Source of the DNA: JBKEDH01 sp047975295
GTDB lineage: Bacteria; Bacteroidota; Bacteroidia; Flavobacteriales; Flavobacteriaceae
Assembly: GCA_047975295.1 (NCBI GenBank)
Contig: JBKEDH010000205.1
Coordinates: 1-16,701, forward strand
DNA: 16,701 nucleotides
Reading direction: 5' to 3'
The stretch's first letter is position 1. Every line of letters begins with the position of its first letter. Below the pieces are notes generated by a model that saw nothing but the letters and a program-made list of their open reading frames with translations, was not told where the DNA came from and made no database searches. Made by a program: the position numbers and the translations under genes. Of the stretch, positions 1 through 8,001 are shown piece by piece.

Positions 1-196
1 TTAATTCTATTTCTTTGGATTGAAGAAAATCTGGATTCACAGAAGACAAACCAAAACTTTGTATTTTCTCCTCTTTAAGTTTTTCAATTTGTTCTTTTAC
101 ATCTTGGTGTGAATTTTTTTCAACTTGACTATCAATTGTAATGTAAAGTTTTTCTCTTTTTTCACTCCCTTTTACCCAATTCCAAAAGTTATTCAT
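1..196 (-). CDS. Partial small ORF of unknown function, runs off the left edge
   Basis: An open frame starts at an ATG at 196-194 on the minus strand and stays open to base 1, giving 65 residues without a stop. The protein begins MNNFWNWVKGSEKREK and continues with a hydrophilic, Lys/Glu-rich middle (VKEQIEKLKEEK) that could form a short helix or coiled coil. An in-frame TAA lies three codons upstream of the ATG, so the start is well bounded. I do not recognise a family. Support for it being a real gene comes from the layout: a TATATTTG -7 box at 246-239 and a 14-bp palindrome at 224-237 lie directly upstream, as for a self-regulated gene. Without the missing 3' part no function can be given, and a chance ORF is still possible. 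Confidence 0.4.
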   Translation of the reverse strand, partial: MNNFWNWVKGSEKREKLYITIDSQVEKNSHQDVKEQIEKLKEEKIQSFGLSSVNPDFLQSKEIEL

Positions 197-223
197 TTCA
201 TATTAGTTGTTTGGTCGTTCAAT

Positions 224-237
224 ATGTTGTACAACAT
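224..237. promoter_or_regulatory. Perfect 14-bp palindrome, candidate operator
   Basis: ATGTTGTACAACAT is a perfect inverted repeat of two 7-base arms with no spacer. It lies directly downstream of the -7 box at 246-239 and covers the expected transcription start of the minus-strand ORF that begins at 196. This is the usual place for a repressor dimer site. No regulator gene is visible in the window, so the binding protein is unknown; the partial ORF itself or a gene beyond the left edge are possibilities. Confidence 0.4.
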
Positions 238-238
238 C

Positions 239-274
239 CAAATATACTGAAGTTACCTGTAATTTTAAACTCAA
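239..274 (-). promoter_or_regulatory. Candidate flavobacterial promoter for the left-edge ORF
   Basis: On the minus strand the sequence TATATTTG (246-239) fits the Bacteroidota -7 consensus TAnnTTTG. The nearest upstream TTG (274-272) is 25 bases away, longer than the usual 17-23, so the -33 part is weak. Transcription would begin near 232, about 36 bases before the ATG at 196. Confidence 0.4.
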
Positions 275-347
275 AAATAGAAGTCTAAAAAATAAAAGGG
301 ATATTTTTGTTATAAACAATATAAAACTCTAAAAATAAAACTTTTAG

Positions 348-605
348 AAATATTATAAAGATGAGAGAAATCAAAATCATCTAAAAGATGGAATATACCA
401 TAAAACACAAATTAAACTCACATATAATTCTAACAGAATAAAAGGAAGTAAATTATTAGAAGAGCAAACAAGATATATTTACAAAACGAATATATTATTT
501 ACTGAAGAAGGAGAAAAAACAGCAAACATAGATGATATTATTGAAACCGTAAACCATTTTTACTGTTTTGACTATATGCTAAAATTGCTAAAGAACGAAC
601 TATAA
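348..605 (+). pseudogene. Remnant of the N-terminal region of a Fic-family protein
   Basis: The frame from 348 to the TAA at 603-605 encodes a continuous stretch with the characteristic N-terminal signature of Fic/DOC-family proteins: HLKDGIYHKTQIKLTYNSNR, then an altered EGS (here KGS), LLEEQTRYIYKTN, and DDIIETVNHFYCFDYML. There is no start codon: a TAG sits at 345-347 just upstream of the homology. After FDYML the frame ends quickly, while another frame (about 587-622) continues with AKERTIKNLHNEV, which resembles the next part of such proteins and suggests a frameshift. The catalytic HPFx(D/E)GNGR motif is absent, because the region then meets the 3' end of tamB. Fic proteins transfer AMP or other groups to target proteins; this fragment cannot. 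The identification comes from remembered family sequence, not from a search. Confidence 0.65.
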
Positions 606-629
606 AAAACTTACATAATGAGGTTAATT

Positions 630-3600
630 CTATTTTGAAGTTTTGTTCTTGATGAAATCGGGAAGCGAACTACTGCTCTTTGTTTGTACTTCTACATTGG
701 GTTCTTGCTTATTTTTTTCTTTATTGGCATTTTTAACAATTTTTTGCAATAACTCTTTAAATGTGTCAAATTCAACATTATACGATAAACCTACACCCTG
801 AGTATAACCAATATTCTCGCCAAAATTTCTTATACTGTTTTCGCGGTTAAATACATTTGCTGTTAAAGTACCATCCTCATTTAAAAGAAAATCGATCTCC
901 ACATCGCCAGCTACTACGCTTTGGGTTGCACCAGGCGTACCACCACCTATGGGTACTCCTATTTTTCCATTTACCCGAACCCAATCGTTTATTTGAGATT
1001 GGAACGTAACACCAAACCTGTCATCGGTTTGATAATCGGGCCTGTTTTGTCCAGCTTCGTAGTTTAAACCAATATCTACCTTACTATCGTTAGTGGCAAA
1101 AATACCGTTAATAATACCGTTTAAACGTTCGGCAATAGTTCCCGAAAAGTTAAGTTCGCTTAAACTGCGGCTAAACGAGCCCGTCGATATTAAATATAGG
1201 GCTTGGTTTTCTACGTCGTCGGGCGATTCCAATCGGTATTGCAACTCCGACCGGATGGTTGAATTTACAGTAGGGAATTTAAACTCGTAAATGGGATCCA
1301 ACTGCTCTAAACTACCTGCCAAATTAATTTGAAGTTCTACGGGAATACTCCGATTTATGGGATTATCGAGCAAAGGCGAAGGATTGGCTTGAGTTTTATA
1401 AACGGCATAAATATTCAAATCGGCTTTCATCGGATTCCCGTCCCAGTTAATGGAACCTCCGGGTTTTACGATAAATTCTTTTTGAATAAGCCCCCCATAA
1501 GCAAAATTATACACCCCTTCGAAAACCGAGAAATCACCCCACATATTAAACTTACCGTTGGTGTTTATTTCTATCAACAATCCCCCTACACCCCGTCCTC
1601 TTAAGGAATGTCCAGAATCTTTGTCTATAATAATTTCCACCTCTGCATCTTGGGTAACATCCAAATCGAAATCTAACTCCAAACCGTCAATTTCTTTTAA
1701 TGTATATTCTTTTCCTTGGCGTTTGGCTTCTTTTTCTTCTTTGGTTATAAAATGTAAATACGAATTATCGCCAAACGATTCGGTATCGCTCAACGGAATT
1801 TTAAATATCGTACCGGGTCGTGTTATTCCGGTAACGTTAATCACCAATTTCTCGGTTGGCCCTTTTATCGTAGCGATACCCCCCATATAACATGTACCGT
1901 AATATAGTGACTCTTCGGTTTGTTTGGTATCTAACACCAAGAGATTTCGAGTACCTATCCTTAAATCCATATTCCATTTCGAAAAATTATTATGACCCAT
2001 AGATCCGCTTAATTGCCCCTTAGTACCATATTTTGTATCGGTAATCTGAATTTTATCGAAAATAAATTGCTGTTCTTTTAAGCTTATACTTGATGTATCG
2101 TCGAACTGATAATCGACATTAAGATAAGGTATGCCCAAACCTCCGGAATCTATTTTAAGGTTTCCGTTAATATCCGGGCGTTTTAAACTGCCTTCGACCT
2201 TAACGTTACCTGTAACAAGCCCTCGCACATTAGACAATATATTCTGCAATAGAGGATTTAATGGCTCAAGGTTAAACGTATCGAAATTTAAATCGATAGC
2301 TGCTCGGGATTCTTGTCCCAGAAGGCTTATATTACCCGTTGCCCAGAACGATTTTACTATATCGTCTTTAATGGTTAAATCGACATTAAAATTGGTGAGA
2401 TCGTTATTTCCGGTAATAGCGGCATTAAAAGCACCAAGGTTAAAGTCGTTTACCTTAAAATGATCGATTACTATATTGGTGGCAGGTACATAATTTCCGT
2501 TGGTTTGCAATATATTCAACTTACCGTTAATAATACCCGTTAAGGCCACACTATCTATATTGGGTGTTATATTTGCCAATTCCACATTAGTAAAATTAAG
2601 ACTTATATCTTTGTTTTTACTATTGGCCACACTACCATCCAGTTTAATTTGTTCGTCTTGGTGGTTAACGATAAAATCTTCAATAGCAAACTCGGTAAGC
2701 GCTTTATTAAAGGTTACTTTATTATATATATTATTCTCTTCGTTAATATGCCACTTGGTACCCTTTACAGTAAAATCGGATTTTTTAAATCCGACAACCG
2801 ATTTTTTGTTTTCGTTTATGGTATGGTAAAAACTTAGGTTATAACTATCCTTATTGCGTTTACCGCCTTTAAATTCCGAACGCATAAACAAAGTATCGTT
2901 TATGGTTACATTTATTAAGTTAAATTTGGAAATGTTATAGTATTTTGTTTTTAAACTATCGGCTTCGACGTAGGCATTAAATACCGGATTGCTATTATCG
3001 ACTTGTAACTCGATATTATTGGCAAAATAATCCAAAAGCTTAATTTGTGGTGATTTAAAGGTTAACCTAAACTTCGATTCGTCACTTTCTACCCGACCTT
3101 TTATAAAGGTGTTTTTGCCCAGTTCTATTTCGGGAACAAATACCTCTACAATTTTATTGTATATCTTGAAGTTAAAATCGGCAATCTGGTTTTCATTTAC
3201 CTCGAAAGGCTCATAATTGGTATAAATATAGCCCAACGAGTTTTGAAGCAGTTTATAAATTTGGGCAAATAGAAACGTTCCCTTTAGTTCGCCCTCTATA
3301 ATATCGGGCGACTTGATGCTTAAATAACGGGTATCGCCATCGAAACGAGAAACAATGTCCATCTCATCAAATTTATAAGTATCGTTTTGGTTTTTGTAAG
3401 TGGTGTTTTTAAATGAAATTTTCCCTACGGCATCATCCAGACCACTACTGTTCATATTCATTTTAACCTTGCTGCTAAATATAGACACACTGTCTTTTTT
3501 TATAAAATTTAAAACATTAAGGTTGGCATAATCGATATTGGCTTCAAAATCGTATTTATTTATATCGCCAGAAAAATCGACAAGCCCCAAGAAATTCATT

Positions 3601-5138
3601 TTTAAATTTCTATCGGAAGCAATTAAATTACCATCAAAAATATTATTCTTAACATTTCCGGCCACTTTTATATCGTGGTACTTATAACTGTTATACTCTA
3701 TATCGAAAACTTCACCTTTTACCTGAGTATCTAGTTTATCGGCAGTAAACCCTTTTCCCGTTACATCGATATCCATAGAGGAGAGACCTACTTTGGGATC
3801 GTTTAAAAATTGACCAAAATCGAACTCATGAAACAAAATGTGGCCATTGTACGAAGCGTTGTCGATAGCATTGATTTTTGTTATGGTTAAATTCGATTCT
3901 GCCTTACCTATTTCGGTATCGATACTAATATCTGCTTTTACGGTAGATGCGGTTACCTGCGTACGTCCCGTTATTTTAAACTTACCCAAACGCTCTAATG
4001 TCGAAGGGATATTGGCACCCAAAACATTGGGCAAAAGGCGTTTTAAATCTTGGTATGTTGACGACAGATTACTAAAATCGCCATTCATATAAAAATTGTT
4101 GGGCTTGCTGTTAAACAAATTTTTAAAGTGGATATTACCGTATATTCGGGTATTCGAACTGGTACTTAATTTTAAGTTTGCCAGTTTTAAATCGTTAAGT
4201 ACCCCCGATAGTGCTACGTTAAAATTTGCTGTTTGTCCTTTGCCAAATTCATTATAAAACACATTAAGCTCGTCTAAAAGCACACTAGAATCATTAAAAT
4301 TGGCACTTACTTTCACCTTATCGGAAAAAAACGGGAAATCTTCGCGTACATAGCTGAATTTTAACCGGCCCTTTAAAACCGAATTTGGTGTTTTTATATT
4401 TAAATCATCAAAAGTCATGTCGGTAAGGGTATAACTAAAGTTGGTCATCAAATTTTTCATTTCCAACCCTCTGCTGTCATAAAACGACAAGGTATTGATA
4501 CGGGTGCTTACATCGCTACCATTAATTAAAAAATTGGTAGTATTGGCGTTTAAATTGGTAAACTCTAAAATTTTGGGTGTTTCTTTATTTTCATCAATCA
4601 ATCTAAAAACACCGTTATTAATGGAAACATCACTAGACGACAAAAGAAAATTGCTTTTTTCTGTGTTTGGGTTATCATCTTCAAACTTCTGCACAAATAC
4701 ATCCAAATTGGTATTCGTTTCACCCTTATATGTTTTTATATTAAATACCAAACTATCGATATCAATATCTCCAAACGTTAGTTTTCCGTTAACCAAATTC
4801 CCTACACTAATAATCGATGTATTAAGTTCTTTAACATGTATTAAAGTATCCTGCTTGTAGTCTTGCACAAACACGTTCTTCAGTTCTACATCGCCATTAA
4901 ACTGCATACTTATACGATCTATAAAAATATGGGTCTTAAATTCTTCGTTAAGTTTATTTGTGGCATAATTGCCCAAGCCTGTTTGTATAAACGGAATGGA
5001 AAGTACCAATACCAGAATAACAAAAAGCAGCAATAAAATGCCTATTAGCTTGTATAATATTTTAAAAAGTCGTTTTATTTTATCGTAATTTAAATAATAA
5101 TCAAATTTAAAATAATTAAGTAGTTTTGCAATTGACAA
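630..5138 (-). CDS. tamB: TamB-like translocation and assembly module protein (DUF490)
   Basis: A 1502-residue protein with one N-terminal membrane anchor (about residues 31-50, LIGILLLLFVILVLVLSIPF) followed by a very long periplasmic region of repeated short beta-strand segments, as in AsmA/TamB bridge-like proteins. The C-terminal TamB (DUF490) domain covers roughly residues 1000-1470; its signature is seen around 1195-1250 (FEGVYNFAYGGLIQKEF, GGSINWDGNP, LNIYAVYKT). In the known family TamB spans the periplasm and helps outer membrane protein assembly or phospholipid transport to the outer membrane. The start is a TTG at 5138-5136: a TAG lies directly upstream and there is no in-frame ATG before the membrane segment. 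It is divergent from tsaD with only 53 bases between them. The last 30 residues are hydrophilic and end in SLPDFIKNKTSK. The identification is firm; the exact start is less certain. Confidence 0.93.
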   Translation of the reverse strand: MSIAKLLNYFKFDYYLNYDKIKRLFKILYKLIGILLLLFVILVLVLSIPFIQTGLGNYATNKLNEEFKTHIFIDRISMQFNGDVELKNVFVQDYKQDTLIHVKELNTSIISVGNLVNGKLTFGDIDIDSLVFNIKTYKGETNTNLDVFVQKFEDDNPNTEKSNFLLSSSDVSINNGVFRLIDENKETPKILEFTNLNANTTNFLINGSDVSTRINTLSFYDSRGLEMKNLMTNFSYTLTDMTFDDLNIKTPNSVLKGRLKFSYVREDFPFFSDKVKVSANFNDSSVLLDELNVFYNEFGKGQTANFNVALSGVLNDLKLANLKLSTSSNTRIYGNIHFKNLFNSKPNNFYMNGDFSNLSSTYQDLKRLLPNVLGANIPSTLERLGKFKITGRTQVTASTVKADISIDTEIGKAESNLTITKINAIDNASYNGHILFHEFDFGQFLNDPKVGLSSMDIDVTGKGFTADKLDTQVKGEVFDIEYNSYKYHDIKVAGNVKNNIFDGNLIASDRNLKMNFLGLVDFSGDINKYDFEANIDYANLNVLNFIKKDSVSIFSSKVKMNMNSSGLDDAVGKISFKNTTYKNQNDTYKFDEMDIVSRFDGDTRYLSIKSPDIIEGELKGTFLFAQIYKLLQNSLGYIYTNYEPFEVNENQIADFNFKIYNKIVEVFVPEIELGKNTFIKGRVESDESKFRLTFKSPQIKLLDYFANNIELQVDNSNPVFNAYVEADSLKTKYYNISKFNLINVTINDTLFMRSEFKGGKRNKDSYNLSFYHTINENKKSVVGFKKSDFTVKGTKWHINEENNIYNKVTFNKALTEFAIEDFIVNHQDEQIKLDGSVANSKNKDISLNFTNVELANITPNIDSVALTGIINGKLNILQTNGNYVPATNIVIDHFKVNDFNLGAFNAAITGNNDLTNFNVDLTIKDDIVKSFWATGNISLLGQESRAAIDLNFDTFNLEPLNPLLQNILSNVRGLVTGNVKVEGSLKRPDINGNLKIDSGGLGIPYLNVDYQFDDTSSISLKEQQFIFDKIQITDTKYGTKGQLSGSMGHNNFSKWNMDLRIGTRNLLVLDTKQTEESLYYGTCYMGGIATIKGPTEKLVINVTGITRPGTIFKIPLSDTESFGDNSYLHFITKEEKEAKRQGKEYTLKEIDGLELDFDLDVTQDAEVEIIIDKDSGHSLRGRGVGGLLIEINTNGKFNMWGDFSVFEGVYNFAYGGLIQKEFIVKPGGSINWDGNPMKADLNIYAVYKTQANPSPLLDNPINRSIPVELQINLAGSLEQLDPIYEFKFPTVNSTIRSELQYRLESPDDVENQALYLISTGSFSRSLSELNFSGTIAERLNGIINGIFATNDSKVDIGLNYEAGQNRPDYQTDDRFGVTFQSQINDWVRVNGKIGVPIGGGTPGATQSVVAGDVEIDFLLNEDGTLTANVFNRENSIRNFGENIGYTQGVGLSYNVEFDTFKELLQKIVKNANKEKNKQEPNVEVQTKSSSSLPDFIKNKTSK

Positions 5139-5157
5139 CTACACCGATTTATGGTGT

Positions 5158-5165
5158 CAAAATTA
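5158..5165 (-). promoter_or_regulatory. Candidate -7 box of the tamB promoter
   Basis: TAATTTTG on the minus strand (5165-5158) fits TAnnTTTG and is 20 bases before the TTG start of tamB. No TTG is found at the normal -33 distance, so the call is weak. A 5-bp inverted repeat (ACACC 5141-5145, GGTGT 5153-5157) lies between the box and the start codon. No matching box was found for tsaD on the other strand. Confidence 0.3.
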
Positions 5166-5191
5166 ACAATTATTATGCCTAATTTTTATTA

Positions 5192-6214
5192 ATGGCTTCA
5201 CAAAATATTTATATTCTGGGAATTGAGTCGTCTTGCGATGATACTGCTGCTTCCGTAATACATAACGGAAGCATTTTAAGCAATGTTATAGCCAGCCAAA
5301 AAATACATGAGGAATATGGCGGCGTAGTACCCGAATTGGCATCGCGTGCACACCAGCAAAATATAGTTCCGGTAGTGCACCAAGCCTTAAAAAAGGCCAA
5401 TATAAACAAGGAGCAATTAAATGCGGTTGCCTTTACCAAAGGACCAGGCCTAATGGGGTCGCTATTGGTAGGTACTTCGTTTGCAAAATCGTTGGCTTAC
5501 GGGTTGGATATCCCACTTATAGACGTTAACCATATGCAAGCCCATATTTTGGCACATTTTATAGATGAAACAGGTTTTAACAAACCACCTTTTCCTTTTT
5601 TGGCCATGACCATTTCGGGCGGACACACCCAAATTGTTCGAGTTAACAATTATTTTGATATGATCGTTATTGGTGAAACAATCGATGATGCCGTAGGGGA
5701 AGCCTTTGATAAAAGTGGTAAAATTTTGGGATTGGGTTATCCCGCCGGTCCCGAAATCGACAAACGTGCCAAATTAGGCAACCCAAAGGCCTTTAAGTTT
5801 ACAAAACCCAAAGTAGAAGGACTAAATTTTAGTTTTTCGGGACTAAAAACAGCTATTCTGTATTTTATCCAAAAGGAAACTAAAGAAAATCCTAATTTTA
5901 TCAAGGAAAACCTTAATGACATTTGCGCTTCCATCCAACATACCATTATTGGTATATTGATAGACAAATTAAAATTGGCAGTTAAACAAACCGAAATAAA
6001 ACACATAGCCATAGGTGGTGGTGTCTCGGCCAATTCGGGCATTAGACAAACTTTAAAAATAGGCGAACAAAAATATGGCTGGACAACCTATGTTCCAAAG
6101 TTTGAGTTTACAACCGACAATGCCGCAATGATAGCTATTGTTGGTTATTTAAAATATCTTGAAGGTAATTTTGCCCAACAGGATGTAGTAGCCTCTGCTC
6201 GACTAAAATTTTAA
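5192..6214 (+). CDS. tsaD: tRNA N6-adenosine threonylcarbamoyltransferase TsaD
   Basis: A 340-residue Kae1/TsaD protein of normal bacterial length. It transfers the threonylcarbamoyl group from threonylcarbamoyl-AMP to A37 of tRNAs that read ANN codons, in the cytoplasm together with TsaB and TsaE. Seen in the sequence are the N-terminal ASKHA motif GIESSCDDTAAS (residues 10-21), GGVVPELASRAH (43-54), the metal-binding pair His114 and His118 in NHMQAH, the ISGGHTQ loop, GYPAGPEID, SFSGLKTA, and the third metal ligand Asp309 in TTDNAAMIA. It is first in a tight plus-strand operon: rsmE starts 2 bases after its stop. The tamB-tsaD divergent pair is a familiar arrangement in flavobacteria. The ATG at 5192 gives the expected N-terminus. 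Confidence 0.98.
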   Translation: MASQNIYILGIESSCDDTAASVIHNGSILSNVIASQKIHEEYGGVVPELASRAHQQNIVPVVHQALKKANINKEQLNAVAFTKGPGLMGSLLVGTSFAKSLAYGLDIPLIDVNHMQAHILAHFIDETGFNKPPFPFLAMTISGGHTQIVRVNNYFDMIVIGETIDDAVGEAFDKSGKILGLGYPAGPEIDKRAKLGNPKAFKFTKPKVEGLNFSFSGLKTAILYFIQKETKENPNFIKENLNDICASIQHTIIGILIDKLKLAVKQTEIKHIAIGGGVSANSGIRQTLKIGEQKYGWTTYVPKFEFTTDNAAMIAIVGYLKYLEGNFAQQDVVASARLKF

Positions 6215-6216
6215 GT

Positions 6217-6921
6217 ATGCAGTTATTCTATACTCCCGAAATAAACGAAAACACCCAACAATTTACATTCGGTAAAGACGAAAGCAAGCACATTGTAAAA
6301 GTACTACGCAAAGCTTTGGGCGACACTCTTTATATTACCAACGGCAAAGGCTGGCTTTTTACCGCCAAAATTACTATTGCCGACATAAAAAACTGTGTAG
6401 CAAGCATTGTTTCGAAAACATTACAGACCAAACGCCCGTTCAACTTACATTTGGCGGTTGCACCTACCAAAATGAACGATCGCTACGAATGGTTTCTAGA
6501 AAAGGCCACCGAAATTGGCATTGAAAGTATTACCCCCATTTTTTGCGACCATAGCGAACGTAAAATCATAAAACCGGAACGATTTGAAAAGATTGTACAG
6601 TCGGCCATGAAACAATCCCTAAATTGTTATTTACCAAAATTAAATGAAGCCGTATCTTTCCAAGCATTTATGGATAACCATTTAAATGGTCAATTATTTA
6701 TTGCCCATTGCGAAGAAACTGGTAAAAAATCTTTAAAACAAGTATTAACCCCTAATACCGACATAACTATTTTAATTGGTCCGGAAGGCGATTTCAGCCC
6801 AAAAGAAATCGAAATCGCTATTGCAAACCATTTTATTCCTGTAACTTTGGGCAACACCCGACTGCGTACCGAAACGGCCGCCATTGTAGCCTGCCAATCG
6901 GTAGCTTTTATAAACGAATAA
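6217..6921 (+). CDS. rsmE: 16S rRNA (uracil(1498)-N(3))-methyltransferase RsmE
   Basis: A 234-residue SPOUT-class methyltransferase that methylates N3 of U1498 in 16S rRNA using S-adenosylmethionine. The N-terminal PUA-like part contains ESKHIVKVLRK. The SPOUT core shows APTKMNDRYEWFLEKATEIG, FCDHSERK and SAMKQSLNCYLPK. The SAM-binding knot region has IGPEGDFS (GPEG at 188-191) and LGNTRLRTETAA (211-222). All family signatures are present and the length is normal. It starts 2 bases after tsaD and ends 1 base before the next gene, so translation is probably coupled. Confidence 0.97.
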   Translation: MQLFYTPEINENTQQFTFGKDESKHIVKVLRKALGDTLYITNGKGWLFTAKITIADIKNCVASIVSKTLQTKRPFNLHLAVAPTKMNDRYEWFLEKATEIGIESITPIFCDHSERKIIKPERFEKIVQSAMKQSLNCYLPKLNEAVSFQAFMDNHLNGQLFIAHCEETGKKSLKQVLTPNTDITILIGPEGDFSPKEIEIAIANHFIPVTLGNTRLRTETAAIVACQSVAFINE

Positions 6922-6922
6922 C

Positions 6923-7567
6923 ATGAAAACGCTTTTTCTGCTTATAATTACCTGCCTAAGTATTAACATAGCTTCTGCCCAAGAAATCGCAATTTTAAAA
7001 TATAAAGGCGGTGGCGATTGGTATGCCAACCCTACTGCATTAAAAAATTTAATTGCTTTTTGCAACCAGAATATAAATACTAAAATAACACCAAAAGTCG
7101 AAGAAGTTGAAACTGGAAGTATCGATATTTTTCAGTACCCGTTTATACACATGACAGGGCATGGCCATGTCTTTTTTAATAATGAAGACATCGAAAACCT
7201 TAGAAATTACTTAATTTCTGGCGGTTTTTTACATATTGACGACAATTACGGCATGCAGCCTTATATTGTAAAAGAACTTAAAAAAATTTTTCCCGATAAA
7301 GATCTCGTTGAGCTTCCTGCAACGCACAGTATTTTTAATATTGCCTATAAATTTCCTAACGGATTGCCAAAAATACACGAGCATGATGGAAAACGTCCGC
7401 AGGCTTTTGGTATTTTTAATGCAGATAGACTGATTGTCCTATTTACATTTGAAAGCGATTTGGGAGATGGCTGGGAAGACCCCGAAGTACATAACGACCC
7501 CGCCGAAGTTCGTGAAAAGGCATTAAAAATGGGTGCCAATATTATAAAATATGTATTTTACAATTAA
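6923..7567 (+). CDS. Secreted DUF4159 domain protein
   Basis: A 214-residue protein with a typical signal peptide (residues 1-19, MKTLFLLIITCLSINIASA, cleavage before QE), so it acts in the periplasm or envelope. The rest is one DUF4159 domain: ILKYKGGGDWYANP at the mature N-terminus, then FIHMTGHGHVFFNNEDIENL, GGFLHIDDNYG and FTFESDLGDGWEDPEVH. The GHGHV and LHIDD segments suggest a fold like class I glutamine amidotransferases, but I see no clear Cys-His-Glu triad, so I claim no enzyme activity. It starts 1 base after the rsmE stop, and this link to rsmE and tsaD is common in flavobacteria. Its biological role is unknown to me. The family call is confident. Confidence 0.9.
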   Translation: MKTLFLLIITCLSINIASAQEIAILKYKGGGDWYANPTALKNLIAFCNQNINTKITPKVEEVETGSIDIFQYPFIHMTGHGHVFFNNEDIENLRNYLISGGFLHIDDNYGMQPYIVKELKKIFPDKDLVELPATHSIFNIAYKFPNGLPKIHEHDGKRPQAFGIFNADRLIVLFTFESDLGDGWEDPEVHNDPAEVREKALKMGANIIKYVFYN

Positions 7568-7602
7568 AATAAAACCTATAACCCCATAAAACCCACCATA
7601 AA

Positions 7603-7989
7603 ATGAAAAAAATAATAACAACCCCAAATGCTCCGGCACCAATTGGTCCATACAACCAAGCTGTTTTAAGCGGTAACACATTATATACCTCCGGACAAAT
7701 TGCTTTTAACCCGGAAACCGGAGATTTAGTTTTAAACAACATCCAAGCAGAGACCCAACAGGTTATGCTCAATTTAAAAGCCGTACTTAAAGCTGCCGAT
7801 ATGACTTTTGAAAATGTTGTAAAATCGACTATATTCATTAGCAATATGGACGATTTTGCTAAAATAAACACTGTTTACGGCAGTTTTTTTAACGAGGATA
7901 CAGCTCCTGCCAGAGAAACGGTACAGGTAGCACGCTTACCAAAACATGTTAATGTCGAAATAAGCGTTATTGCCATAAAAAATGGATAA
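7603..7989 (+). CDS. ridA: RidA family reactive imine/enamine deaminase
   Basis: A 128-residue Rid (YjgF/YER057c/UK114) protein of normal length. RidA hydrolyses reactive 2-aminoacrylate and related imines, made by pyridoxal phosphate enzymes such as threonine dehydratase, to 2-ketoacids and ammonia. Active-site positions are kept: PYNQAV (Tyr17), SGQIAF (30-35), Arg104 in PARETVQV, which matches the catalytic arginine of the family, and Glu119 in NVEISVIAI. It follows the DUF4159 gene after 35 bases and is probably the last gene of the tsaD operon, though an own promoter cannot be excluded. It faces the histidine kinase gene tail to tail with 12 bases between, and I see no terminator there. 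Confidence 0.96.
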   Translation: MKKIITTPNAPAPIGPYNQAVLSGNTLYTSGQIAFNPETGDLVLNNIQAETQQVMLNLKAVLKAADMTFENVVKSTIFISNMDDFAKINTVYGSFFNEDTAPARETVQVARLPKHVNVEISVIAIKNG

Positions 7990-8001
7990 CAAACAAACGG
8001 C

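Noticed and set aside
1093..4860. Several plus-strand ORFs of 60-120 codons inside tamB
   Set aside because: They are antisense to a long intact gene, have low-complexity hydrophobic or basic translations, no family signatures and no promoters.
5141..5157. ACACC/GGTGT inverted repeat between tamB and tsaD as an operator
   Set aside because: Arms of 5 bases with a 7-base loop are too short to support more than a mention in the promoter entry.
7568..7602. Repeated ATAAAAC/CATAAAACC motifs between the DUF4159 gene and ridA as a regulatory repeat
   Set aside because: The copies are short, imperfect and AT/C-rich; likely chance in a 35-base gap.
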